DNA of 64,000 nt from Pseudidiomarina gelatinasegens (GTDB lineage Bacteria > Pseudomonadota > Gammaproteobacteria > Enterobacterales > Alteromonadaceae): assembly GCF_004025325.1 (NCBI RefSeq), contig NZ_RSFE01000008.1:1-64000 (forward strand), in the 5' to 3' direction. The notes under the pieces are model-generated. The model was not told the DNA's origin. It made no database searches and worked only from the letters and a program-made list of their open reading frames with translations. Below, one piece after another: positions 9,028 to 18,014 of the stretch. Each line of letters opens with the position of its first letter. The stretch's first letter is position 1. Both the position numbers and the translations under genes were made by a program.

Positions 9028-9804
9028 ATGCAGTCATCAATAAGCTTTATTGCACTACAAACAATTTGGATAAAAGAGTGCACGCGTTTTTTGCGCATTT
9101 GGGTGCAAACGCTTGTGCCACCAGCTATTACTATGACTCTATACTTTGTCATCTTCGGTAGCATAGTTGGTGAGCGTATCGGTGATATGGGCGGTCGGCC
9201 CTATATGGAATTCATTGTTCCTGGCTTGATCATGATGTCGGTTATTACCAATTCCTATTCCAACGTAGCGTCTTCGTTTTTTAGCGCCAAGTTCCAGCGT
9301 AACATCGAAGAAATGCTGGTAGCGCCAGTGTCGCCAGCGGTTATTATTGGTGGTTATGTTGGTGGTGGTCTCGCGCGCGCTCTCATTGTTGCGGTTATCG
9401 TGACTTGCGTGTCGTTCTTGTTCGTGCAAAATGTCGCGATTCACAACTTTGCGATTTTGGTTGCGACAGTCATTCTCACCTCAACGTTGTTCTCGTTGGG
9501 CGGCTTGATCAACGCGATTCACGCCAAAACTTTTGACGACATATCTATCGTACCAACCTTTGTGTTAACGCCACTGACTTACTTGGGTGGTGTGTTTTTC
9601 AGTATTCAGTTGCTGCCAGGAATTTGGCAGCACATTGCGCAGGCTAATCCGGTGTTATACATGGTTAACGCATTCCGTTACGGTTTCTTGGGTGTGTCTG
9701 ATGTGAACATTGCGGTGGCACTTGCGGTGATTATTGGGTTTAACCTGGTGTTGTTTATCACTGCATATACATTATTGAATCGTGGTGTGGGTATTCGTTC
9801 GTGA
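9028..9804 (+). CDS. ABC-2 type exporter permease, YadH-like
   Basis: The 258-residue membrane protein has about six transmembrane segments. Its FIVPGLIMMSVITNSYSNV, NIEEMLVAPVSP and PLTYLGGVFF stretches are typical of ABC-2 permeases, and it ends with the family LLNRGVGIR. I chose the ATG one base after the ATPase stop because it gives the length of E. coli YadH (256) and a normal N terminus; a longer frame starts inside the ATPase gene. It is the partner of the YadG-like ATPase. Confidence 0.92.
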   Translation: MQSSISFIALQTIWIKECTRFLRIWVQTLVPPAITMTLYFVIFGSIVGERIGDMGGRPYMEFIVPGLIMMSVITNSYSNVASSFFSAKFQRNIEEMLVAPVSPAVIIGGYVGGGLARALIVAVIVTCVSFLFVQNVAIHNFAILVATVILTSTLFSLGGLINAIHAKTFDDISIVPTFVLTPLTYLGGVFFSIQLLPGIWQHIAQANPVLYMVNAFRYGFLGVSDVNIAVALAVIIGFNLVLFITAYTLLNRGVGIRS

Positions 9805-10505
9805 ATCATGAATCAAAATCTGTAACTACGAATCAGCACGGCAACCATGATGATCTTGTATCGGTTGTGATGCGCCATTTACGTTCACCGTTTCGCAAGC
9901 CAATTCAAGCGCATAATCGTGAAGCCTTTGAGCAAGTACAAAAACTGGTTGCCGATTGGCAAGGGCCAGTAATCTTAGACTCATGTTGTGGCGTTGGCGA
10001 AAGCACCGCGTGGATAGCTGAACAAAATCCATCGGCGCTCGTTATTGGCGTAGATAAGTCAGCACACCGACTCGGGCGGCATGCGCACTATCAAAATGCA
10101 GCAGCGGGACAGCGCTATATTTTGGTGCGTGCTGACCTTCATGATTTTTGGCGTCTTGCAGTGGAGGCGCACTGGCAATTGCATGAGCATTATATTTTAT
10201 ACCCAAACCCTTGGCCGAAAGCTGCGCACCTCGGGCGACGTTGGCACGGCAGCCCCGTGTGGCCTTATGTGTTAGGCTTGGGTGGTCAGTTGGTCATGCG
10301 GTCGAATTGGGTGACATACCTGACCGAAGTTGCTAGTAGTTTGGCTCTGGTGAATTGCAGCGCTAACATTGCGCCATTGCTGGCGCGTCACGAAGCCATC
10401 ACGCCGTTCGAACGAAAATACCAGCGCAGTGCACAGCAATTATGGGAATTGCGCGCGGAGCTGCCCGAAGATGGTCGATATTTTTCGGCAATCGAGGCAG
10501 AATAA
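9801..10505 (+). CDS. TrmB-family SAM methyltransferase paralogue, altered active site
   Basis: This 234-residue protein has a Rossmann methyltransferase fold: motif I LDSCCGVGES near residues 59-68 and an acidic end of strand 2 (VIGVD). The later part aligns by eye with tRNA m7G46 methyltransferase TrmB: PNPWPKAAHLGRR for its PDPW.KARH..RR, LGGQLVMRSNW for its LGG....ATDW, and ITPFE for its VTKFE. Both conserved Asp of E. coli TrmB (144 and 180) are Asn here (136 and 169), while His, Arg, Thr and Glu positions are kept. The true trmB is probably elsewhere. The GTG start overlaps the YadH-like stop by four bases, so it is translationally coupled to it. Confidence 0.8.
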   Translation: MNHESKSVTTNQHGNHDDLVSVVMRHLRSPFRKPIQAHNREAFEQVQKLVADWQGPVILDSCCGVGESTAWIAEQNPSALVIGVDKSAHRLGRHAHYQNAAAGQRYILVRADLHDFWRLAVEAHWQLHEHYILYPNPWPKAAHLGRRWHGSPVWPYVLGLGGQLVMRSNWVTYLTEVASSLALVNCSANIAPLLARHEAITPFERKYQRSAQQLWELRAELPEDGRYFSAIEAE

Positions 10506-10541
10506 ACAAATTCGCCGTTCAACCCTAATAAGGAATCCTGC

Positions 10542-12203
10542 TTGAGCGACAAAATATTTGCGGAAGTCAGTCAAGAAGCGCTATTGAAGATATTTACTAT
10601 CCCAGAAGCGCCTGACTCGACGCTTGGAAAAATCGAAAAGCATTTGTCAGAAAACCTTATGGGTTTTCTTGGCGAGCATATTGTTGCACGCGAAAAACCG
10701 CTGCATGAAATTGAGCAAAATTTCAGTGTTAGCGAAATTCCTGAAGACCCGCAGTATGTTTCTGATCATACCGAATTTTTGCTCAATAACCTGGTTGCGC
10801 ATTCGGTTCATACATCCTCACCACGCTTCATTGGTCACATGACTTCGGCACTGCCGTACTTTCTATTGCCGTTAGCGAAATTGATGGTGGGTTTGAATCA
10901 GAACCTGGTAAAAATAGAAACATCCAAGGCGTTTACGCCACTCGAGCGTAATGTTTTAGGAATGCTGCATCATTTAGTTTACCAACAAGACGCAGGGTTT
11001 TATCGGCGTTGGATGCACAGTGCGCAGCATTCGCTCGGGGCTATGTGTTCTGGTGGTACTATCGCCAATATCACTGCGCTGTGGGTAGCGCGTAATTTAG
11101 CTTTGAAGCCAGAAGGTAACTTTGCCGGTATCGCCGCAGAAGGTTTAGCAGCAGGTTTGGCACACTATAACTACCAACGTTTAACCATCATGGTTTCTGA
11201 GCGCGGCCACTATTCACTCAGCAAAGCAGCTGATGTGCTGGGTATTGGTCGGCGTAACTTAGTTGCTATTCCAACCGACGATAACAACCGCATTCGCATC
11301 GATAAATTGCGTGAAGTGTGCAGTCAAGTGACTGCCGACGGCGGTAAGGTTCTCGCAATTGTGGGCGTGGCCGGTACCACGGAAACTGGACATATCGACC
11401 CACTTAACGAACTTGCCGATGTGGCGGAAGAAGTGGGCGCACACTTTCATGTTGACGCAGCATGGGGCGGCGCTACCTTATTATCAAATCGGTATCGCAG
11501 CCTGTTAGACGGGATTGAACGTGCAGATAGCGTCACCATTGATGCGCACAAACAGATGTATGTGCCTATGGGGGCAGGTATGGTGCTGTTTCGTGATCCA
11601 AGCATGGTTCGCGCCATTGAGCATCACGCGGAATATGTTATCCGTCATGGCTCAAAGGATTTAGGCGCGCATACCATGGAAGGCTCACGCCCAGGTATGG
11701 CGATGATGGTGTATTCAGCCATGCATGTTATGGGGCGCCGAGGCTATGAACTGTTAATCGATCAAAGTATCGATAACGCGCATAAGTTTGCCGACTTAAT
11801 TGCAAAGCAAGATGACTTTGAACTGATTACTGAACCGCAATTGTGTTTACTAACCTATCGCTTTGTTCCTGCGAAAGTGAAGCCTTTGTTGAAGCAAGCT
11901 AATGCAGAGCAGATTCGTCGCATTATGCCGCACCTCAATGCGTTGACGCGATTTATTCAAAAACGGCAGCGTGAAACCGGAAGATCATTTGTCTCGCGGA
12001 CAAAACTAACCCCAGCACAGTACCATCGAGAGCCTACTGTCGTTTTTCGTGTGGTGTTAGCGAATCCATTGACTACGCTAGAAATGCTCGAGGAAGTGCT
12101 GCAGGAGCAGCGTGAGATTGCTGCGCAGGCAATGAGCTTGCGTGGAGCTTTGTATACAGAACTTAGAGAATTAGGGTTAGTGCGCGACTTAAATGGCAAT
12201 TAA
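10542..12203 (+). CDS. panP: PLP-dependent aspartate 1-decarboxylase PanP
   Basis: The 553-residue group II PLP decarboxylase converts aspartate to beta-alanine for pantothenate synthesis, doing the job of the unrelated pyruvoyl enzyme PanD. The PLP site is clear: HVDAAWGG at 303-310 and DAHK with the Schiff-base Lys337. Length and the conserved [13 protein letters not shown] region match the PanP family of Vibrio and Alteromonadales rather than glutamate decarboxylase. It starts with TTG behind a TAAGGA ribosome-binding site. It is convergent with panC, overlapping by four bases, in the place where E. coli has panD. Confidence 0.93.
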   Translation: MSDKIFAEVSQEALLKIFTIPEAPDSTLGKIEKHLSENLMGFLGEHIVAREKPLHEIEQNFSVSEIPEDPQYVSDHTEFLLNNLVAHSVHTSSPRFIGHMTSALPYFLLPLAKLMVGLNQNLVKIETSKAFTPLERNVLGMLHHLVYQQDAGFYRRWMHSAQHSLGAMCSGGTIANITALWVARNLALKPEGNFAGIAAEGLAAGLAHYNYQRLTIMVSERGHYSLSKAADVLGIGRRNLVAIPTDDNNRIRIDKLREVCSQVTADGGKVLAIVGVAGTTETGHIDPLNELADVAEEVGAHFHVDAAWGGATLLSNRYRSLLDGIERADSVTIDAHKQMYVPMGAGMVLFRDPSMVRAIEHHAEYVIRHGSKDLGAHTMEGSRPGMAMMVYSAMHVMGRRGYELLIDQSIDNAHKFADLIAKQDDFELITEPQLCLLTYRFVPAKVKPLLKQANAEQIRRIMPHLNALTRFIQKRQRETGRSFVSRTKLTPAQYHREPTVVFRVVLANPLTTLEMLEEVLQEQREIAAQAMSLRGALYTELRELGLVRDLNGN

Positions 12204-13036
12204 CGGTTGAACTGTAAATTGTCGATCAACCGGGTTTTGCCTAAAAATGCGGCGACCAGAATAACCAGTTCGTTGTCTTGCGCAGTGGCATTAGCGAGGT
12301 CACTGCGCCGGCGCAATTCTAAATAATCAAGCTTCAGCCCTGCCGCTTCAATATTATTTTTGGCTTTACTTAGTGCCATGCTGTCAGCCGAGCCCGATTT
12401 TACTGCCTGCGAAAGCTGCTGCAGTGCCTGATAAATAACTGGAGCCACCTGCCGCTGCTGCGCACTCAGGTAGCCATTTCGTGAACTTAAAGCTAGGCCA
12501 TCGGGTGCACGCTCCGTTGCCATGCCAATAACTTCAACCGGCAAGCTAAGATCGCACGTCATCAGTCGAATTACTTGCAACTGCTGATAATCCTTTTCGC
12601 CAAAAATAGCGCAGTCGGGTTGAACCATGTTAAACAGCTTTGCGACGATTGTAGCTACGCCACGGAAGTGGCCTGGTCGGCTGGCGCCACACAGGATGTC
12701 TGACACTCCCGGTACTTCGATAAAGGTTTGCTGTTGCAGCCCACGCGGGTAAACGTCAGCAACTGTGGGTGCAAATACAGCTGCTGTTCCGCGCTCAGCT
12801 AAGGCTAAACAGTCCGCTTCAAATGTACGCGGGTAGCTATCTAAGTCCTCATTCGCTCCGAACTGCATAGGGTTAACAAAAATACTGACCACCACATGTT
12901 GTGCATGCTGCTTAGCAACATCAACGAGCTTAAGGTGGCCTTCATGCAAATTACCCATGGTTGGAACTAAGGCAACGGTACCCTTAACTTGGTTGCGCCA
13001 GGCACGCAATTCTTCCAGACTTTTTAATTGCTGCAT
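12200..13036 (-). CDS. panC: Pantothenate synthetase
   Basis: The 278-residue enzyme condenses pantoate and beta-alanine with ATP to make pantothenate. The adenylation-site signature [14 protein letters not shown] near residues 25-38, [19 protein letters not shown], the [10 protein letters not shown] stretch and LSSRNGYLS (KMSKS-like) are present. It is 6 bases after panB, so the two are one operon. The beta-alanine supplier panP converges on its 3' end with a four-base overlap. Confidence 0.97.
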   Translation of the reverse strand: MQQLKSLEELRAWRNQVKGTVALVPTMGNLHEGHLKLVDVAKQHAQHVVVSIFVNPMQFGANEDLDSYPRTFEADCLALAERGTAAVFAPTVADVYPRGLQQQTFIEVPGVSDILCGASRPGHFRGVATIVAKLFNMVQPDCAIFGEKDYQQLQVIRLMTCDLSLPVEVIGMATERAPDGLALSSRNGYLSAQQRQVAPVIYQALQQLSQAVKSGSADSMALSKAKNNIEAAGLKLDYLELRRRSDLANATAQDNELVILVAAFLGKTRLIDNLQFNR

Positions 13037-13042
13037 GGGCGA

Positions 13043-13837
13043 CTACTCGAACGAATGCTCAGGCCCGGGGAACGAGCCTTCTTTTACTTGATCAATGTAG
13101 AGTTTGACGGCGCTTTCAAGATCGCCTGCTTCGGCCAGAAAGTTCTTCACAAACTTGGGTAGATAGTCGCTGTTAAGGCCGAACATGTCATGCATAACCA
13201 AAATCTGACCGTCAGTTTGTCCGCCAGCACCAATACCAATTACAGGAATGCTTAGCTTTTCGCTGATCAGCTTACCAAGCTCAGTTGGAACACATTCCAG
13301 CACTAACATTTGTGCTCCAGCTTGCTCCAATGCCATGGCTTGGCGCACTGTATTTTCAGCTGCACTTTGTTCGCGCCCTTGTACTTTATAACCGCCAAGA
13401 ACATGAACCGACTGGGGCAACAATCCCAAATGTGCACACACTGGAACACTGCGTTCAACTAAACAGCGGATGGTTTCAAGTAACCAGTCACCGCCCTCAA
13501 GTTTCACCATGTTTGCGCCAGCACGCATTAATTTGGCCGCTTCAAGGCACGCGTCATGTGGCGTTGCGTAAGACATAAAGGGCATGTCAGCCATCACAAA
13601 GGCGTCGGGAGCACCGCGGCGCACGGCCTCGGTATGATAAGCAATGTGCTCAACCGTAACCGGTAAAGTCGTTGCTTGGCCTTGGACAACGTTACCAAGA
13701 GAGTCACCAACCAGCATAAAGTCCACGCCTGCCTGTGCGAATAGTTTCGCGAACGAAGCATCATAGGCTGTCACTGAGACGATTTTATCGCCCGCGGCCT
13801 TCATTTTGGTTAATTTAGAAATAGTCATGCCCGCCAT
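13043..13837 (-). CDS. panB: 3-methyl-2-oxobutanoate hydroxymethyltransferase
   Basis: The 264-residue enzyme adds a hydroxymethyl group from methylene-tetrahydrofolate to ketoisovalerate, the first step to pantoate. [34 protein letters not shown] and IPVIGIGAG are family motifs. An AGGAG ribosome-binding site six bases before the first ATG supports the start used; a second ATG three codons in is possible. It follows folK by 39 bases, and folate and pantothenate genes are joined here as in E. coli. Confidence 0.97.
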   Translation of the reverse strand: MAGMTISKLTKMKAAGDKIVSVTAYDASFAKLFAQAGVDFMLVGDSLGNVVQGQATTLPVTVEHIAYHTEAVRRGAPDAFVMADMPFMSYATPHDACLEAAKLMRAGANMVKLEGGDWLLETIRCLVERSVPVCAHLGLLPQSVHVLGGYKVQGREQSAAENTVRQAMALEQAGAQMLVLECVPTELGKLISEKLSIPVIGIGAGGQTDGQILVMHDMFGLNSDYLPKFVKNFLAEAGDLESAVKLYIDQVKEGSFPGPEHSFE

Positions 13838-13876
13838 GGCGAACTCCTTGTGGCAATCAGATAGCTCTGGATTGTA

Positions 13877-14356
13877 TCAGGTAATTTTTTGCAGGTCATG
13901 ATGTGCCATTGTGGCCTGTACAGACAACAGACTGCGACCATCCGGCAAAACAAGCTCAGAATTAAGTTCGGCTAGCGGAACCACAACGAAATCACGCTGG
14001 GTGAGGCCCGGGTGCGGTATTGTCAGACGCGGTAGACTAATGGTTTCATTGCCGTACAACAGCAGATCAAGATCAAGTGTACGTGGCCCCCAGCGAAGAC
14101 TTCTTTGGCGACCGAACTGGTGTTCGATAGCCTGAAGTAAATCGAGTACAGCTAAGGGGGCTAAGTCAGTTTCAGCGCACACCACAGCATTTACATAATC
14201 CGGTTGTTCAGCAGGGCCCATGGGTTTACTGGCATATAATGAGCTGGCACGAAGTCGCGCAAATTGACTCAAGCCACTAAGCTCAAAAATAGCCTCTTTG
14301 AGCGTTTGTTCGGGGTTACCTAGGTTGGCGCCAAGACCAATATAGACCGTTGCCAT
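13877..14356 (-). CDS. folK: 6-hydroxymethyl-7,8-dihydropterin pyrophosphokinase
   Basis: The 159-residue kinase pyrophosphorylates hydroxymethyl-dihydropterin in folate synthesis. LGANLGNPEQTL near the start, FGRQRSLRWGPRTLDLDLLL and the terminal IPHPGLTQRDFVVVPLAEL are the FolK hallmarks, including the metal-binding DLDLD-type run. The ATG shares one base with the pcnB stop codon (TAATG), showing translational coupling to pcnB. Confidence 0.96.
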   Translation of the reverse strand: MATVYIGLGANLGNPEQTLKEAIFELSGLSQFARLRASSLYASKPMGPAEQPDYVNAVVCAETDLAPLAVLDLLQAIEHQFGRQRSLRWGPRTLDLDLLLYGNETISLPRLTIPHPGLTQRDFVVVPLAELNSELVLPDGRSLLSVQATMAHHDLQKIT

Positions 14357-15771
14357 TAATCAGCCTGTTTAGGCGGCTTGGTGCGGCGTCTACGGCCACC
14401 GCGCCGACCCCGTCGTTTGGCGGCCGGTTTTCCATCTGGGCTATGCACAGGAGCTGGGGTAACGTCGCTATTTTCTTGCAGCTTGGTCCAGAAGTGTGCA
14501 CGTTGCTCCAATACCTTTTGTTCAATTGGTGCAGCGGTTTTCGCTCTGAGCAACAAAAAGTCATAAGCAGCCCGAAACTTAGGGTGCGACAACAGGCTAT
14601 GCACGCGTTTACCTTTGGCGCGTTCCATACGCTGCTGCAATTGCCAGATTTCACGCGCCGGCAAACTGAAACGCTTCGGGATGGCAATAGTTTGTACTTG
14701 GCGGCCAATCACATCGGCGGCAGCAATATTAAGTGCATCCACCGGCGGTAAACCGCTCTCTACGCTTAACTGTTCCATGCGAGCCTGGAGTGGCCACCAT
14801 AGTAACGCAGCAAAAAGATATGCCGGGGTAATGTGCTGGTCGTTACGAATGCGGGTGTCAGTATCCAAAAACGTTTGTCGAATCAACTGGTACGGCGCCT
14901 CGTTTGGCGCTTTTAGGTAATTCTTTAACAACGGGAACAGTTGCTGAAATAAATGATACTCAACCATCATTTCAAAGTTCGCTAACGCCTTGCCGGCAGT
15001 GAATAACTTCAGCACTTCTTCGAATAGTCGCGCGGCCGGAATGTTTTGCAGCAGCGGTGCGTGTTCAATAATGGGGGTTGCCACACTGCTATCAAGTCGC
15101 ATGTTCAGTTTGGTGGCAAAACGCACCGCGCGAAGCATCCGCACAGGGTCTTCGCGATAACGCGTTGCTGGGTCGCCAATCATACGTAGCAAACCCGCTT
15201 CAATATCTTTCACGCCGTCGGCAAAGTCGATAATGCTGAAGTCAGCGATATTGTAGTAAAGCGCGTTGGCCGTGAAGTCGCGACGCTGTGCGTCTTCTTC
15301 AATACTTCCGTACACGTTATCACGCACTAACATGCCTTCAGCGTCTTGCTTACCTACTTTATCGGTGGATTCATCGTCGCTGGTGTCGTGATGCCCACGG
15401 AAAGTTGCCACTTCAATAATTTCCCGGCCAAACACAACATGCGCTAATCGGAATCGGCGACCTACAAGGCGACAGTTGCGAAATAGCTTCCGCACCTGCT
15501 CCGGAGTCGCATTGGTCGATACATCAAAGTCTTTCGGGTGCAGCCCCAATAAGAGATCACGCACGCAACCACCAACAAGGTAGGCTTGATAACCTGAGTT
15601 ATGGAGTCGATAAAGAACCTTCAGTGCTGCTTCTGAAATGTCTTTACGCGATATAGGGTGTTGATCACGTGAAATAATTCGTGGTTTGGCAAGAATATTC
15701 TGCGGTAAATTCGACGTGTCCGCAGTGCGCTTTAGTGCGCGTTCGGCCAAGGCTTTGATGCGTTTAATAAT
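14356..15771 (-). CDS. pcnB: Poly(A) polymerase I, probable AUU start
   Basis: The enzyme adds 3' poly(A) tails that mark RNA for decay. The nucleotidyltransferase core LVGGCVRDLLLG and DFDVST, NCRLVGRRFRLAHV and the basic C-terminal tail (KRRGRRGGRRRR) match E. coli PcnB closely. No ATG opens the frame. A TTG at 15750 has no ribosome-binding site. An ATT at 15771 (a second follows at 15768) has GGAG eight bases upstream and gives a 471-residue protein with an N terminus like E. coli PcnB, which is known to start at AUU. I therefore use 15771. It couples to folK. Confidence 0.93.
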   Translation of the reverse strand: MIKRIKALAERALKRTADTSNLPQNILAKPRIISRDQHPISRKDISEAALKVLYRLHNSGYQAYLVGGCVRDLLLGLHPKDFDVSTNATPEQVRKLFRNCRLVGRRFRLAHVVFGREIIEVATFRGHHDTSDDESTDKVGKQDAEGMLVRDNVYGSIEEDAQRRDFTANALYYNIADFSIIDFADGVKDIEAGLLRMIGDPATRYREDPVRMLRAVRFATKLNMRLDSSVATPIIEHAPLLQNIPAARLFEEVLKLFTAGKALANFEMMVEYHLFQQLFPLLKNYLKAPNEAPYQLIRQTFLDTDTRIRNDQHITPAYLFAALLWWPLQARMEQLSVESGLPPVDALNIAAADVIGRQVQTIAIPKRFSLPAREIWQLQQRMERAKGKRVHSLLSHPKFRAAYDFLLLRAKTAAPIEQKVLEQRAHFWTKLQENSDVTPAPVHSPDGKPAAKRRGRRGGRRRRTKPPKQAD

Positions 15772-15816
15772 AAGGGGTTCTCCGGCTAATTTCGCAAACG
15801 GTTATATTGTATCCTG

Positions 15817-16674
15817 CTAGGCCCTTTCAGGGAAGTATATCGCTCGCCATTGCGTCACCGCTGAAGCGACCAAATCAGCTGGCGCTAAGTTTGCATCTGG
15901 CCGTAACCCGAGAAATTGCATGGCTGCACACAGTTGTGCGGTCACATAATCTTTATCGAGCGCTGGGGCGTGGTTTTGTTTACTCAGTTTGTTGCCATGC
16001 TCGTCAAGAGCGAGAGGCACATGCTTAAACTTTGGGGTTCTGTCAGTAAAGTAACGCCAGAGATTGAGTTGCCAGCTACTGGCGGTAAGTAAATCTTCGC
16101 CGCGAACAATATCAGTAATGCCTTGTTCGATGTCATCAATCACGACCGCGAGTTGGTAGGTAAACAGGCCATCGCGGCGAAATAGAACAAAGTCTTCAGC
16201 CGCAAACTCGCGCTCAATGTCAATATGACCGAGTAATCCGTCTTCAAAGGAACGTATTGGGTGATCATTTCTAAACCGCACGGCGGTGTTTTTTGCACGC
16301 AAATTTTTATCGCGGCATACCCCGGTGTAAAACGGGCCAAGCGCTTTAATTTGTTTGCGCGAACATTCGCAGTGGTAAGTTAATTGCTGGTCAGTGAGGC
16401 GCTGTAAGGCGGCTTGATAAACGTTGGTGCGTCTACTTTGGTACCAAACGTCACCGTCCCAATGCAGTTCATGCTGTTTAAGTTGTTCAAGAATGACTTT
16501 ATCAGCACCAGACACTGCGCGAGGCTCGTCAATATCTTCAATGCGAACTAACCAGCGACCACCAAGGGCGCGGGCATCTAAGTAGCTTGCAAGTGCTGCA
16601 AGTAGAGAGCCAAAATGAAGTGGCCCCGACGGAGTCGGGGCAAAACGACCACAATAATCAGCGGTGGCTACCAT
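15817..16674 (-). CDS. gluQ: Glutamyl-Q tRNA(Asp) synthetase
   Basis: The 285-residue protein, also called GluQRS or YadB, glutamylates the queuosine base in the anticodon of tRNA-Asp. It has the class I start GRFAPTPSGPLHFGSL, a Cys/Tyr zinc site (CECS ... YTGVC) and a KLSK-type loop (NKLSKQNHA), but lacks the anticodon-binding domain of full GluRS, as expected from its length. It is one base after dksA, the same pair as in E. coli. Confidence 0.96.
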   Translation of the reverse strand: MVATADYCGRFAPTPSGPLHFGSLLAALASYLDARALGGRWLVRIEDIDEPRAVSGADKVILEQLKQHELHWDGDVWYQSRRTNVYQAALQRLTDQQLTYHCECSRKQIKALGPFYTGVCRDKNLRAKNTAVRFRNDHPIRSFEDGLLGHIDIEREFAAEDFVLFRRDGLFTYQLAVVIDDIEQGITDIVRGEDLLTASSWQLNLWRYFTDRTPKFKHVPLALDEHGNKLSKQNHAPALDKDYVTAQLCAAMQFLGLRPDANLAPADLVASAVTQWRAIYFPERA

Positions 16675-16675
16675 G

Positions 16676-17128
16676 TTAGGCGCCAGTCATTTGTTTCTCT
16701 TTGATTTCCGCCAGTGTTTTACAATCAACACATAAGTCAGCCGTTGGACGCGCTTCAAGTCGGCGGATGCCAATTTCAATGCCACACTGATCACAGAAAC
16801 CGAAATCGTCGGCTTCAATTTTTTGCAGTGTTTTCTCAATCTTCTTGATTAGCTTACGTTCCCGATCGCGGGTGCGCAATTCAAGGCTGAACTCTTCTTC
16901 TTGAGCTGCGCGATCAACTGGATCTGGAAAGTTTGCTGCTTCGTCTTTCATGTGGTGTACGGTGCGGTCAACTTCTTCACGCAACTGAGCACGCCAAACT
17001 TCGAGAATTTTACGAAAATGCGCACGCTGCGCCTCATTCATGTATTCTTCGCTAGGGCCTTGCTCGTAAGGCTCCAAGCCAGCTTGCGCCAGAATGCCAT
17101 GGGCTTTTTTCGGCGTTCCTTGAGGCAT
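16676..17128 (-). CDS. dksA: RNA polymerase-binding transcription factor DksA
   Basis: The 150-residue protein binds the RNA polymerase secondary channel and works with ppGpp in the stringent response. The coiled coil with the tip DPVDRAAQ (acidic tip residues), and the four-Cys zinc finger CDQCG ... CVDCK, match E. coli DksA almost residue for residue. I use the ATG at 17128, with AGGAG seven bases upstream; the longer frame has unrelated upstream residues. sfsA lies upstream and gluQ downstream. Confidence 0.98.
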   Translation of the reverse strand: MPQGTPKKAHGILAQAGLEPYEQGPSEEYMNEAQRAHFRKILEVWRAQLREEVDRTVHHMKDEAANFPDPVDRAAQEEEFSLELRTRDRERKLIKKIEKTLQKIEADDFGFCDQCGIEIGIRRLEARPTADLCVDCKTLAEIKEKQMTGA

Positions 17129-17240
17129 TATGGATCTCCTGTATGAGACGTTGTTATTAAAAAGGTCGGTACATATACCAGAAAGCGATGGGGTGCGCAA
17201 TTTTATTTGTGAAATAACAGTGCGTGTTGACCCACTCAAA

Positions 17241-17945
17241 TTATTTATTCATCGGAAGCAACCCAGTTGGTGTAATTCCATGCTCTGAAATGTCGCAGCT
17301 TAGCGCATAAAACTCAACTCCAAATGCTTCGGCCTGGGCAGCCATTGCCGCATATTTTGCATCTAAATGATGCGCTGCCTGCACATTCTTTATACCTTCA
17401 TGCATGACAACATAAAGCACAACGGCGCGGTGACCGTCAGATTTCATATCTTGCAGGCTACGCAAATGATCGACCGCACGTTTGCTTACCGTATCAGGGA
17501 AAAATCCTTGCGCACCTTCGGCCAGCGTTACGCTTTTAACTTCTATAAATACCGTTTGTCCAACAGCATCTTCGGCACACCAGTCTATGCGGCGGTTATC
17601 GTAACCATACTTGCGTTCTGCCACCAAATTAGCAAGATCGCTCAGGGCAGGAACGATGTTACTGTCAAGCGCCTCGCCAGCCAGTTGGTTGGCACGATGG
17701 GTATTCACGCAAATCATATCGCCGTTATTGGTTTGCGCTAACTCCCATGTGTAACGGTATTTGCGCTTTGGATTACTTGAGTCGCTCATCCATATTTTCA
17801 TACCCGACTCAGCACATCCCGTCATGGCTCCTGTATTTGGGCAATGAATGGTGATGACCTCACCGTTAACTAATTGAACATCAGCTAAAAATCGTTTGTA
17901 GCGTTTTAATAGCACTGCTTGTCGCAAAGGGTTGAGAAACTTCAT
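17241..17945 (-). CDS. sfsA: SfsA family DNA-binding/nuclease-fold protein
   Basis: The 234-residue product matches E. coli SfsA in length and in [28 protein letters not shown] and [12 protein letters not shown]. coli SfsA was named for sugar-fermentation stimulation and binds DNA; the fold is nuclease-like, and its role here is not known. I prefer the ATG at 17945 (GGGG seven bases upstream, family length) over 17957. It is divergent from pepB with 69 bases between and leads the run to panC. Confidence 0.94.
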   Translation of the reverse strand: MKFLNPLRQAVLLKRYKRFLADVQLVNGEVITIHCPNTGAMTGCAESGMKIWMSDSSNPKRKYRYTWELAQTNNGDMICVNTHRANQLAGEALDSNIVPALSDLANLVAERKYGYDNRRIDWCAEDAVGQTVFIEVKSVTLAEGAQGFFPDTVSKRAVDHLRSLQDMKSDGHRAVVLYVVMHEGIKNVQAAHHLDAKYAAMAAQAEAFGVEFYALSCDISEHGITPTGLLPMNK

Positions 17946-18014
17946 TGTAAGCCCCATCTAGCTCGGATACGATAGAGAAATATAAAGCTGAAAACATACT
18001 GGGAGCATATTCGC

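Noticed and set aside
17129-17239. N-terminal extension of dksA
   Set aside because: DksA is about 150 residues in this group and the ATG at 17128 has AGGAG at proper distance.
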